Of a DNA stretch of 64,000 bases, positions 18,187 to 26,701 are shown in pieces. A program made the translations under genes and the position numbers. The stretch spans positions 1-64,000 of the forward strand of contig JAKDJD010000010.1 of NCBI GenBank assembly GCA_030454085.1. Direction: 5' to 3'. Under the pieces are notes generated by a model, which saw only the letters and a list, made by a program, of their open reading frames with translations, did not search any database and had not been told where the DNA came from. The number at the start of each line of letters is the position of its first letter. Position 1 is the stretch's first letter. This stretch comes from Kocuria sp. (GTDB taxonomy: Bacteria > Actinomycetota > Actinomycetes > Actinomycetales > Micrococcaceae).

Positions 18187-19518
18187 ATGATCGGCGCACT
18201 GCACATCGAAGGCGGCGAACCGCTCCGCGGAGAAGTAACGGTTCGCGGGGCCAAGAATCTTGTCCCCAAAGCCATGGTGGCCGCCTTGCTCGGTGCAACG
18301 CCGTCGGTGCTTCGCAGCGTTCCGGAGATCAAGGACGTCAACGTCGTCACGGATCTTCTGTCCCTCCACGGGGTAACGGTCGGCAAAGACCCGGAGAACG
18401 GCGATCTGAGCTTGGACCCCACGAATGTTTCCGTGGCCCGCCATGCGGACATCGATGCACATGCGGGGGACTCCCGCATCCCGATTCTGCTGTGCGGTCC
18501 GTTGCTTCACGCCATCGGCGAAGCCTTCATCCCCGATCTCGGGGGTTGCAAGATTGGCGATCGGCCGATCGATTACCATCTGGAAGTTCTCAGGAACTTC
18601 GGTGCAGAGGTCAACAAGCTTCCCTCGGGTATTCGCATGACGGCCCCGAAGGGACTCAAGGGTGCCAAGATCGACCTGCCGTACCCCTCGGTCGGGGCCA
18701 CGGAGCAGGTACTCCTGACGGCGACTCGCGCCGAGGGCAATACCGAATTGCGCGGCGCGGCCACCGAGCCCGAGATCATGGATCTCATAGCGATCCTGCA
18801 GAAGATGGGCGCAATCATCACGGTGCAGACCGACCGCGTGATCCATATCGAGGGTGTGCCCCACCTGAGCGGATACAACCACCGCGCCCTTCCGGATCGC
18901 ATCGAGGCGGCTTCCTGGGGGTCCGCAGCGCTGGCGACCGGGGGCGACATCTTCGTTCGGGGCGCCCACCAATCGGACATGATGGCCTATCTCAATACCT
19001 TTCGGAAGATCGGCGGCGGACTGGACATCACCGACGAAGGGATTCGCTTCTACCACCCGGGCGGCAAGCTGAACTCGCTCATCGTCGAGACCAACGTGCA
19101 TCCCGGGTTCATGACCGACTGGCAGCAGCCGCTCGTCGTGGCCCTGACTCAGGCGGACGGCGTCTCCATCGTCCACGAAACCGTGTACGAGAACCGGTTC
19201 GGTTTCACGGGTGCTCTGAACCGGATGGGAGCGTCCATCCAGTTGCACCGTGAATGCCTCGGATCCGTGCCCTGCCGTTTCGGGCAGCGCAACTTTCTGC
19301 ATTCCGCGGTGATCTCCGGACCGACGCCGTTGCATGGTTCGGACATCAACATTCCCGACCTCCGCGGCGGCTTCAGCCACTTGATCGCCGCCCTGGCGGC
19401 CGAGGGCCAGTCGCACGTGACCGGCGTCGAACTGATCAACCGTGGGTACGAGCGGTTCGTGGAGAAGCTCGAGGGTCTCGGGGCCCAATTCGACCTCGAA
19501 ACGATGGCGGCCAAATAA
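18187..19518 (+). CDS. murA: UDP-GlcNAc 1-carboxyvinyltransferase
   Basis: It transfers enolpyruvate from PEP to UDP-GlcNAc, the committed step of peptidoglycan synthesis. The 443-residue EPT-fold protein starts at the ATG at 18187 (MIGALHIEGGEPLRG) after TTGGAAC; upstream in-frame codons belong to the leader region. The catalytic Cys is residue 121 in LGGCKIGDRP, so a fosfomycin-sensitive type is expected on that residue. The Lys/Asn pair in GAKN is near residues 21-24. plsC begins 2 bases after the stop, starting a compact murA-plsC-gpsA-ddl run. Confidence 0.95.
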   Translation: MIGALHIEGGEPLRGEVTVRGAKNLVPKAMVAALLGATPSVLRSVPEIKDVNVVTDLLSLHGVTVGKDPENGDLSLDPTNVSVARHADIDAHAGDSRIPILLCGPLLHAIGEAFIPDLGGCKIGDRPIDYHLEVLRNFGAEVNKLPSGIRMTAPKGLKGAKIDLPYPSVGATEQVLLTATRAEGNTELRGAATEPEIMDLIAILQKMGAIITVQTDRVIHIEGVPHLSGYNHRALPDRIEAASWGSAALATGGDIFVRGAHQSDMMAYLNTFRKIGGGLDITDEGIRFYHPGGKLNSLIVETNVHPGFMTDWQQPLVVALTQADGVSIVHETVYENRFGFTGALNRMGASIQLHRECLGSVPCRFGQRNFLHSAVISGPTPLHGSDINIPDLRGGFSHLIAALAAEGQSHVTGVELINRGYERFVEKLEGLGAQFDLETMAAK

Positions 19519-19520
19519 GG

Positions 19521-20333
19521 ATGTCGACCGACGACCGCAAGTCACGGGGCACGTCGCGAAAAACCCGGCCGATCAGGACGACGACGCCCAGTAAGAGCGG
19601 CGACCGCCTCTTTCGCTGTGTCGCCTTCGGGGTGCGCCACGTCTTGGACCTCATGATGTCCAAGACGTGGACTGGCACCGAGAAGCTTCGGAGGGACGAG
19701 GGCTACATCGTCATCGCGAACCACGTGACGGAGATCGACCCCACGTCCGTGGCGTACCCCGTGTACATGTCGGGAACGATTCCGCGGTTCCTGGCGAAGG
19801 AATCGCTGTTCCGCGTCCCCGTGCTCGGCACAGTGCTCAGCCGCACGGCGCAAATCCCCGTGTTTCGCGGGTCGATGGAAGCCAGGAAGTCCTTGGAGAG
19901 CGCACGCGCCGTGATCGATGCCGGTGGTGCGGTTCTCATCTACCCCGAGGGGACACTGACCAAGGACCCCGACCTGTGGCCCATGACGGGTCGGACCGGA
20001 GCGGCCCGGCTGGCCATGGCCACCGGCGCGCCAGTAATTCCGGTGGCCCACTGGGGCGACCAGGAATTCCTGGCGCCGAAGGCGACGCGTCCCCGGCCAT
20101 TCCCCCGGAAGCACGTCCACGTGCTGGTCGGTGATCCGCTGGACCTGTCGGATCTGCGCGGTGAGGACCGCACGGACCACGTGAGCCAGCAGGCTCTGTC
20201 CGAAGCGACGGATCGTATGATGGACGCACTGACATCGCTCGTCGAGCAATTGAGGGGCGAAAAGGCCCCGGACGGTCGGTGGGATCCTCGCTTGAAGCAG
20301 CGGGTGCCCAGAACGCGAACGAACGAGAAATAA
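19521..20333 (+). CDS. plsC: 1-acylglycerol-3-phosphate acyltransferase
   Basis: This membrane-associated enzyme acylates lysophosphatidic acid to phosphatidic acid. The 270-residue protein has a basic, disordered N-terminus (1-30), the acyltransferase motif NHVTEID (HX4D, about 67-73) and the PEGT motif YPEGTLTKD (about 143-151). The ATG at 19521 is 2 bases after murA; AAGG overlaps the murA stop. The basic C-terminus ends the protein. Its place next to gpsA links it to phospholipid precursor synthesis. Confidence 0.93.
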   Translation: MSTDDRKSRGTSRKTRPIRTTTPSKSGDRLFRCVAFGVRHVLDLMMSKTWTGTEKLRRDEGYIVIANHVTEIDPTSVAYPVYMSGTIPRFLAKESLFRVPVLGTVLSRTAQIPVFRGSMEARKSLESARAVIDAGGAVLIYPEGTLTKDPDLWPMTGRTGAARLAMATGAPVIPVAHWGDQEFLAPKATRPRPFPRKHVHVLVGDPLDLSDLRGEDRTDHVSQQALSEATDRMMDALTSLVEQLRGEKAPDGRWDPRLKQRVPRTRTNEK

Positions 20334-20389
20334 CGCGGATCCGGCCCACGGCGGCCGTACCGCAACGGCAATCGACCGGAAGGAACATC

Positions 20390-21502
20390 GTGAGCGAGAC
20401 CGTTCGAGCCCCAACAGTTCCCCCGACCGTTCCGACGCCGCGCAAGGTTGCGGTCCTCGGGGCGGGCAGCTGGGGGACCGCGTTCGCGAAGATCGCAGCT
20501 GACGCCGCCCGAGTGAGTGAGGACAGGGACCCTGCCTGGCAGGTCGTGCTCTGGGGGCGTGACGAATCGGCCATGAACCTCATGGCTGAAACCGGAACCA
20601 ACGACCGGTATTTTCCCAATGTGCGTTTGCCCGGCAACCTCGGGTTCACCGCGAACCAGCGCGAGGCATTGACCGGCGCAGACGTGGTCGTGCTGGCACT
20701 GCCCGCGCAGGTGCTGCGTGACCAATTGGTGTCCGCCGCCGACGCCGTCCCCCAGGACGCTGTGCTCGTGTCCCTCGCCAAGGGGCTCGAACGTGGGACA
20801 GGGTTGCGCATGTCCGAAGTCATCGCCGAGGCATTGCCCGGGAGCCAAGGCCGGATCACCGTGCTTTCAGGGCCCAACCTGGCGCGAGAGATCATCCAGG
20901 AGCAACCTACGGCCTCGGTGGTGGCCTCGGTCTCAGAACCCTCTGCGGGCATGGTGAGTCGTGTCTGTGCGACACCGTACTTCCGCCCCTACACGTCGGC
21001 AGACGTGGTCGGCGTCGAGATCGGGGGCCTGGTCAAGAACGTCATCGCTCTGTGCGTCGGAATCTGCGAGGGGCGCGACTACGGAGACAATTCCAAGGCC
21101 TCCATCATGACCCGAGGTCTCGCGGAGACGACGCGGCTGGCGAGCGCTCTCGGAGGAAGGCCCGAGACCCTTGCCGGTCTGGCAGGGATGGGCGACCTAG
21201 TGGCGACCTGTTCTTCTCCCTTGTCACGCAACCACACGGCAGGTCGGCTCCTTGCGCTGGGACTCAGCGTGGACGAAGTCTCCGCACGCATGACGCAGAC
21301 CGCCGAGGGCATCAAATCTGCCCCCGTGGTCAGAGACCTGGCGCGGCGCCACGGCGTCGAAATGCCGATCGTGGAAGCCGTGACCTCCGTGCTGGCCGCC
21401 GAGATCACCGTGGACCAGCTTCAGCCGATGCTACTGGGGCGTCGGCTCAAGGCCGAGACCCCGCACGGCGGACCCGAAGGAACCAACGCTCCGGGCCAGT
21501 AG
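20390..21502 (+). CDS. gpsA: Glycerol-3-phosphate dehydrogenase [NAD(P)+]
   Basis: It reduces dihydroxyacetone phosphate to glycerol 3-phosphate, feeding PlsC-type phospholipid synthesis. The protein has 370 residues from GTG 20390, with AAGGA 5-9 bases upstream. The nucleotide-binding GAGSWGTAF is at about 24-32, and the catalytic Lys is in GGLVKNVIA. A slightly extended N-terminus is rich in Pro/Thr. It is 56 bases from plsC and 53 bases from ddl. Confidence 0.95.
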   Translation: MSETVRAPTVPPTVPTPRKVAVLGAGSWGTAFAKIAADAARVSEDRDPAWQVVLWGRDESAMNLMAETGTNDRYFPNVRLPGNLGFTANQREALTGADVVVLALPAQVLRDQLVSAADAVPQDAVLVSLAKGLERGTGLRMSEVIAEALPGSQGRITVLSGPNLAREIIQEQPTASVVASVSEPSAGMVSRVCATPYFRPYTSADVVGVEIGGLVKNVIALCVGICEGRDYGDNSKASIMTRGLAETTRLASALGGRPETLAGLAGMGDLVATCSSPLSRNHTAGRLLALGLSVDEVSARMTQTAEGIKSAPVVRDLARRHGVEMPIVEAVTSVLAAEITVDQLQPMLLGRRLKAETPHGGPEGTNAPGQ

Positions 21503-21555
21503 TATGGCTCGAAACTCCTGAGACCATCAGACCCCAAGACCTCGAGAGAGAGCCC

Positions 21556-22683
21556 ATGACCACCAACGCAGACAACGGTCGCACCACCGTCGGGATCCTG
21601 TTCGGGGGAGTATCCTCCGAGCACTCGATCTCCCTCATCACAGCCAAGGGCGTCCTCGGGGTCCTCGACCATGAGAAGTATGAGCCCGTGCTGATCGGGA
21701 TCACCCCGTGGGGAACATGGCATCTCAGCAACGAGGAAGAGCTCGGCCGCCTCATGGACGGCGTCGCTCTTCCGCGGTTCACCGGGGAAGGACCCCAGGT
21801 TTCTCTCCCCATGGGCGATCCGAGCGAGGGGCTCAGCCTGAAGTACGACGATGCGCGATTCGAAACCGGTCCGCATCTCGACGTCGTCTTCCCCCTGCTG
21901 CATGGGCCGTTCGGGGAGGACGGAACGGTCCAGGGCCTGCTCGAGCTCGCTGGCCTGCGCTACGTCGGTGCGGGGGTGACAGCATCCGCGGTGGGGATGG
22001 ACAAGCACTTCATGAAGGTCGCCTTCGAATCCGCTGGGCTCGAGGTCGGCCCGTACACCGTGGTCACGGCCCGAGACTGGGCCAACGATCGGGACGGCGT
22101 GATCGAACGCATCAAGAAGCTGCAGCTTCCGGTGTTCGTGAAGCCGGCTCGGGCCGGCTCCTCGATGGGAATCACGAGAATCGAGGCCTGGACGAACCTG
22201 GACGAAGCCATCCAGAGCGCCCAGAAGCTCGACCCGAAACTCGTGGTGGAGGAAGGCATCAGCGGACGCGAAATCGAGTGCGCCGTGCTGGACGGATTCG
22301 GCCACGAGATGCCGCAGGCCTCCCATCCCGGCGAAATCGAGATGGTCGGGGACGAACATGTCTTCTACGACTTCGAGGCCAAATATGTGGAGACGGCCTC
22401 TTCCGAGCTGCGCTGCCCGGCCGATCTCCCGCAGGACGTCCAGGACTCGATCCGTGAAAAGGCCGTCCAGGCGTTCCTGGCCCTTGACGGGGAAGGACTG
22501 TCCCGGTGCGACTTCTTCTACACGGACGACGGCCGTGTGGTGATCAACGAAGTCAATACGATGCCGGGCTTCACGCCCATTTCCATGTACGGCATGATGT
22601 GGACGGAATCCGGCATCGGGTACGGCGAGTTGGTGGATCGACTGATCCGGCTCGCGTTGGACAGGGAACCCGGCCTCCGCTGA
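21556..22683 (+). CDS. ddl: D-alanine--D-alanine ligase
   Basis: It makes D-Ala-D-Ala for the peptidoglycan stem peptide. At 375 residues it is the longer, VanA-like-length form of the ATP-grasp family. N-terminal GILFGGVSSEHSIS (about 12-25), the central ATP-grasp motifs and the C-terminal INEVNTMPGFTP (metal ligands) are present. The ATG at 21556 follows GAGAGAG. Longer in-frame starts lie inside gpsA. The KY residues in FEAKYVET fit D-Ala rather than D-Lac chemistry, though I did not test specificity. Confidence 0.95.
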   Translation: MTTNADNGRTTVGILFGGVSSEHSISLITAKGVLGVLDHEKYEPVLIGITPWGTWHLSNEEELGRLMDGVALPRFTGEGPQVSLPMGDPSEGLSLKYDDARFETGPHLDVVFPLLHGPFGEDGTVQGLLELAGLRYVGAGVTASAVGMDKHFMKVAFESAGLEVGPYTVVTARDWANDRDGVIERIKKLQLPVFVKPARAGSSMGITRIEAWTNLDEAIQSAQKLDPKLVVEEGISGREIECAVLDGFGHEMPQASHPGEIEMVGDEHVFYDFEAKYVETASSELRCPADLPQDVQDSIREKAVQAFLALDGEGLSRCDFFYTDDGRVVINEVNTMPGFTPISMYGMMWTESGIGYGELVDRLIRLALDREPGLR

Positions 22684-22725
22684 TCTGAGGGGATGGGGTC
22701 GGTGCTCGTGCGAGCCGGCCGGCCC

Positions 22726-23358
22726 TCAGCTGTCCTTCGAGAGGTCCAGGTCGTCAGACACCGAGGTGCACTGCTTCGTCTGGTCGATCCTGCCGACGGC
22801 CGACTGGAGATCCACGAGGAGAGTCGAGGAATTGACCTTGGCGGCGTCGAAGGTGACCTGGACGGCTGGCGACCTGCCGAATGAGGTGGCCGTCCACGTC
22901 CCCTTGCCGTTGAGAGTCTCGCCCTGATCCTGTCCCGTACCGGCAGTCTGGGAGCCCTTGTCCTGCGAGGAGTCGTCGGTTCCGTCCTCCTGCTTGAGCG
23001 TCCAATCGACGTCGTTGACCCGTACGCAAGGGTCGGTGACCGGCTCCTTGACCCGCGCCCCGCACTTGAGAATGATCGAGGCCGGATCTCCCCAGGCCGC
23101 GGTGGCCTGGGCCGTGGTTTCCCGCTTGTCCTGACTGGCAAGAGTATCCGGCATGGCTACCATGGCACGGGCACAATCCGGGTCGGTGGCGTCCGGCGCG
23201 GCGTCCACGGTCACGGCCGAGGAGCAACCGCTGATCAGGAGGACTGACGCTGCCGCGCCGCAGAGTAACGTTCTGCGGGCCGACCAGCCTTTCTGTACCT
23301 TTGGGGCGGGGCGTTCTACACTGGTCGATCGAAAGGGACCAAGACGATGGGGCATCAC
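22726..23358 (-). CDS. DUF3515 lipoprotein
   Basis: This 210-residue predicted lipoprotein has a basic n-region, a hydrophobic core and the lipobox LISGC with Cys45. DUF3515 proteins follow ddl in many actinobacteria; the pattern DPDCARAMVAMPDTL and WGDPASIILKCG fits that family. Four Cys remain in the mature part. A Gly/Gln/Ser-rich insertion lies at about 130-150. It is transcribed against ddl and divergent from the Pro-rich surface protein gene. The function of the family is unknown; the location is the outer face of the membrane. Confidence 0.85.
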   Translation of the reverse strand: MMPHRLGPFRSTSVERPAPKVQKGWSARRTLLCGAAASVLLISGCSSAVTVDAAPDATDPDCARAMVAMPDTLASQDKRETTAQATAAWGDPASIILKCGARVKEPVTDPCVRVNDVDWTLKQEDGTDDSSQDKGSQTAGTGQDQGETLNGKGTWTATSFGRSPAVQVTFDAAKVNSSTLLVDLQSAVGRIDQTKQCTSVSDDLDLSKDS

Positions 23359-23521
23359 GTCCTCGAGGATACCTCAGCGTTCCTGGTCTTTTCCCGGTGA
23401 ACCAGCCGGGGGAGACACACCACGAGCGGATCTGGACAGCCAGACGGAACCATCCGGAAAGGCCACTATCATTCGCAACAGCGACAGGTCGGACGAGAAG
23501 AGCCGAACGGGGCAGCGTGCC

Positions 23522-24586
23522 GTGTACTACGGCGCGACCTGCGCCGCCGTGATCGGTGTGGCAGGTCTCACCGCAGCCAGCGCGGCGCAGGCGCTGGAAG
23601 GGCCGGAAGACGGAGGCGCCACGCCGGCAGCCCCCACGGCCACTCCTCACCCCTCGGGCGGCAACAACGACACGGCGCAGGACGACGGATCGAATCATGG
23701 ATCCGAACCTGGTCCCTCTCCTTCGTCCACGGAACCGACCACGGAGCCCACCGTGGATCCGACGCAAGATCCCGCGCCGCCCCCGACGCCGGATCCGACC
23801 GCGGAGCCCACGGAGGATCCCGCGCCGCCCCCGACGCCGGATCCGACCGCGGAGCCGACGCAGGATACTTCACCCACGCCGGATCCCGAACCCTCGCGCG
23901 AGCCGGCACCGGAACCGACCTCTGACTCCGACGCGGCACCGTCTGACCAGACCACTGGGGCGCCCACCGTCGAGCCTTCACCGGCTCCCACGTCCCAGCC
24001 GACGCCCGAACAGACTCAGGAGGCCCTCCCGCCTCAGGCGCCGACCGGCAATGCCGGTAGTGGCCCCGCCGCAGGAGATCCGGGGAGCCAGGGCTCCGGG
24101 ACCCAAGGGAACCAGGGCGCTCCGGAACAATCTCCCGATTCTCAGTCCGGGAGCGGACAGAACGGGTCCGCGCAGGGTCCCCAGGGCGGCACGCGTCCCG
24201 AGAACGGAACCGAGTCGTCCTCGGCGGACCAGACCGGACGCGGGGGCAACAACTCCGCAGGACAGGACGAGGCCTCATCCCAGTCCAACGACTCCGTGGG
24301 CGATGTCTCGGGCCTGTCGAGCTGGGTCAGCCACTACCTCAACAGCAAGGACTCCGATAAGGACTCGGCCGAGCCAGTGGATTCGGACACGAACGCCGGC
24401 GTCAACGACGTCGGCCAGCAGGCAGACGGCTCCGGCAAACAGCAACAGGCGGGAAGCCAACGGAATCTTTCCGGTCTGCGTGGTCCCCTCCCCATCGCCA
24501 TCTTCACGATCCTCGCCCTCGGTGGCGTCGGAACAGTCGTGGCCAGGGCGTCCAAGGCCCTTTCACACTCGAAATCCGGGAAGTAG
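23522..24586 (+). CDS. Pro/Thr/Ser-rich surface protein, C-terminal membrane anchor
   Basis: An N-terminal hydrophobic stretch (YYGATCAAVIGVAGLTAASAAQA, written here as a signal-peptide core) is followed by about 270 residues of low-complexity Pro/Thr/Asp/Glu and then Gly/Gln/Ser, a short folded-looking segment (VSGLSSWVSHYLNS) and a final transmembrane helix with a basic tail. There is no LPXTG. It is probably an exported, wall-spanning protein. GTG 23522 is the first ordinary in-frame start but leaves no basic n-region. GGAAAGG followed by ATC/ATT at 23468-23473 would restore one, so the true start may be a rare codon. thiL starts 2 bases after the stop. Confidence 0.72.
   Translation: MYYGATCAAVIGVAGLTAASAAQALEGPEDGGATPAAPTATPHPSGGNNDTAQDDGSNHGSEPGPSPSSTEPTTEPTVDPTQDPAPPPTPDPTAEPTEDPAPPPTPDPTAEPTQDTSPTPDPEPSREPAPEPTSDSDAAPSDQTTGAPTVEPSPAPTSQPTPEQTQEALPPQAPTGNAGSGPAAGDPGSQGSGTQGNQGAPEQSPDSQSGSGQNGSAQGPQGGTRPENGTESSSADQTGRGGNNSAGQDEASSQSNDSVGDVSGLSSWVSHYLNSKDSDKDSAEPVDSDTNAGVNDVGQQADGSGKQQQAGSQRNLSGLRGPLPIAIFTILALGGVGTVVARASKALSHSKSGK
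23768..23863 (+). repeat. In-gene tandem repeat, 48-base unit x 2
   Basis: Two nearly identical 48-base units (23768-23815 and 23816-23863) encode 16 residues each, DPAPPPTPDPTAEPT plus E or Q. Flanking Pro/Thr segments look like diverged copies. This is a typical length-variable surface spacer. Confidence 0.9.
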
Positions 24587-24588
24587 GC

Positions 24589-25725
24589 GTGGCTGGACCT
24601 CGGACGGTCGCTCAGGTGAGCGAGGAAGAGCTCCTCCGTCCCGTTCTCGAGATCTTCGCCGCGCACAATGAGCAGGCGGAAGCCGGTCAACCGGGAAGAC
24701 TCCTGCTCGGCCCGGGGGACGACTGTGCCGTCTATGACCAAACCCCCGGCCGGACCGTGGTCACGGTCGATACCCAGACACAGGGGCAGGACTACCTCAT
24801 GACCTACCCCTGTGGGTATGTCGTCCGCGGGTGGGAACTCGGGTGGAAGTCCGCGGCCCAGAATCTGGCCGACGTCGCCGCGATGGGCGCCCTGCCCACG
24901 GGGCTCGTGATCAGCCTGACCCTGCCCCCCGGGACCCCGGTCGAATGGGTGACCGACATGGCGCGGGGCTATTGCGCGGCCATCAGGGCTCTGGGGGCTC
25001 CGCACTGCACGGTGGGCGGCGGCGACGTCGGGGCCGGAACGGAACTCTCCGCGACCGTTGCCGCATTCGGCCTGGTCCCGGAAGGGGATCCGTTCGATAC
25101 GTCCCTTGTCTCGCCGGGCGTACGCCCCTCTGGTCCGGTGCTCCGGTCCGGAGCCCGACCTGGTGACATCCTGGTCCTCGCGGGAACGGTTGGACGTGCC
25201 GCCGCCGGCCTGGAGATTCTCATGGACCGCCAAGGGTCTTCTCCGATGCCCGTCCCGGAGCACGTGGAGGTCGAGCTCGCGTGGGCGGCCCCCGAGGACG
25301 ACCCTGCGGCGCTTGCGGCCTCGCAATTGCGCCCACTGCCACCTCTCGATCTCGGACCGGCCCTTGCCGAGGCCGGGGCGACCGCGATGATCGACGTGTC
25401 CGACGGGTTGCTCAAGGACGCAGAGCGGGTCGCACGGGCATCCGGGGTTGCCATCGACGTCGATTCCTCCCGGCTGACCTCGCTCGTCGAACCCCTGCGG
25501 AAGGCCGCGACGTTCGTCGCCGGGGACCCGCAGGAGTGGGCACTGCATGGGGGAGAAGACCACGGGATCCTCGCTGCGCTGCCATCCACAGCTGACCTTC
25601 CGGCAGGTGCGATTGCGATAGGCTCGTGTGGAGAATTGACCGATCGGGCGCCGCAGATCAGCGTGGACGGAAGGCCCCGAGACCAAAGGGGATGGGATCA
25701 TTTTGCAGCAAAGGACCGGGTCTAG
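24589..25725 (+). CDS. thiL: Thiamine-monophosphate kinase
   Basis: It phosphorylates thiamine monophosphate to thiamine diphosphate, the cofactor also used by IlvB in this window. The 378-residue protein starts at GTG 24589, 2 bases after the surface protein gene. It belongs to the PurM/ThiL fold. Conserved GPGDDCAVYD (about 42-51), the Asp-rich metal sites in GGGDVGAG and the C-terminal MIDVSDGLLKDAERVARASGV are present. The frame extends 23 bases into the next gene. Confidence 0.93.
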   Translation: MAGPRTVAQVSEEELLRPVLEIFAAHNEQAEAGQPGRLLLGPGDDCAVYDQTPGRTVVTVDTQTQGQDYLMTYPCGYVVRGWELGWKSAAQNLADVAAMGALPTGLVISLTLPPGTPVEWVTDMARGYCAAIRALGAPHCTVGGGDVGAGTELSATVAAFGLVPEGDPFDTSLVSPGVRPSGPVLRSGARPGDILVLAGTVGRAAAGLEILMDRQGSSPMPVPEHVEVELAWAAPEDDPAALAASQLRPLPPLDLGPALAEAGATAMIDVSDGLLKDAERVARASGVAIDVDSSRLTSLVEPLRKAATFVAGDPQEWALHGGEDHGILAALPSTADLPAGAIAIGSCGELTDRAPQISVDGRPRDQRGWDHFAAKDRV

Positions 25726-26698
25726 CGCCGTTTTCATGCGTCGTTGGCTGTCGGACGCGGCCGATGCTCTCGACAGGCATCAGGAAGAACTCAATACCCT
25801 GAATGTCTTCCCCGTGGCGGACGCTGACACCGGCACGAACCTGGCGATCACCGTGCGAGCCGGCGCCCAGGCAGGTGAAATGGTCAACACCACGCTGGTG
25901 GGCGAATTGTTCGAAATCTGCGGTCGTCATTGCCTCGAAGAAGCCAAAGGAAATTCCGGAACCCTGTTCGCCGTGATCCTTTCCGGCTTTGCGGACCCCC
26001 TGAGGGAGGAACCGAGACTGACCGCCTTCGGCCTGGCCAGAGCCTTGGAACACGCTCGGACACGAGTCTCCGGCGCGCTGCACGATCCGGTCGAGGGAAC
26101 GATCCTGTCCTTCATCGACGACGTCACCCGGGCCGCCGGGGCGTGGGAGGACCCGGAAGACTCGAACAAAAACCTGTGCACCATGCTCGAGCATCTGGTG
26201 GGCGTGGGAAACAAGTCTGTGCGGCGGACCAACGCCCAATTGGAGATCTTGCGCGACACCGGATGGGTCGACGCGGGTGCATTGGGGATGCTGATCATTT
26301 TCGACGTCCTGGCCCACACGGTTCGAGGCGAGGAGTATCCGGGTGCTGAAGCCCGGCCGTACGCCGAATTGCTGACACCTCAGGACGCGGAGCCGCCGCG
26401 AGCGAAGGAGAGGTCGGCCGCGAGTGGGGTGGGCGGAACCTCGGAAGTCGACGACGACGGCGTCGAATTCATGTGCTCCATCGATCTGGATGCCCTTTCG
26501 GCGGCCCAGGTCAGACATGAACTGTCCGAGATCGGGGATTCCGTGATCATGTCCGCGGTGTCCCAGGACGAGGGCGAGAAGATTCGCTGGAAGGTGCACG
26601 TGCATGTCCGCGAGGCGGCGGAAGCCATGGCCGTTCTGAGCCCTCACGGGAAGCCCCTGGAAATCACCACGGAGCCCCTGACCGCGGGGGACAAGTAG
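25703..26698 (+). CDS. DAK2/FakA-like protein, short form
   Basis: Residues 12-200 are a DhaL/DAK2 nucleotide-binding domain (LNVFPVADADTGTNL with the Mg-binding Asp residues; KGNSGTL). The remainder (about 245-320, SIDLDALSA...EKIRWKVHVHV) matches only the start of the C-terminal part seen in FakA/YloV proteins, the fatty acid kinase ATP subunit of Firmicutes. At 331 residues it is well short of FakA (about 550). It overlaps thiL by 23 bases if TTG 25703 is used; ATG 25736 is an alternative but has no ribosome site. The gene lies directly before recG, as in other actinobacteria. Kinase function is inferred. Confidence 0.82.
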   Translation: MQQRTGSSAVFMRRWLSDAADALDRHQEELNTLNVFPVADADTGTNLAITVRAGAQAGEMVNTTLVGELFEICGRHCLEEAKGNSGTLFAVILSGFADPLREEPRLTAFGLARALEHARTRVSGALHDPVEGTILSFIDDVTRAAGAWEDPEDSNKNLCTMLEHLVGVGNKSVRRTNAQLEILRDTGWVDAGALGMLIIFDVLAHTVRGEEYPGAEARPYAELLTPQDAEPPRAKERSAASGVGGTSEVDDDGVEFMCSIDLDALSAAQVRHELSEIGDSVIMSAVSQDEGEKIRWKVHVHVREAAEAMAVLSPHGKPLEITTEPLTAGDK

Positions 26699-26701
26699 GT
26701 C

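Noticed and set aside
23768..23863. Direct repeats that could suggest a CRISPR array
   Set aside because: Only two adjacent 48-base copies with no spacers, in frame inside a Pro-rich gene.
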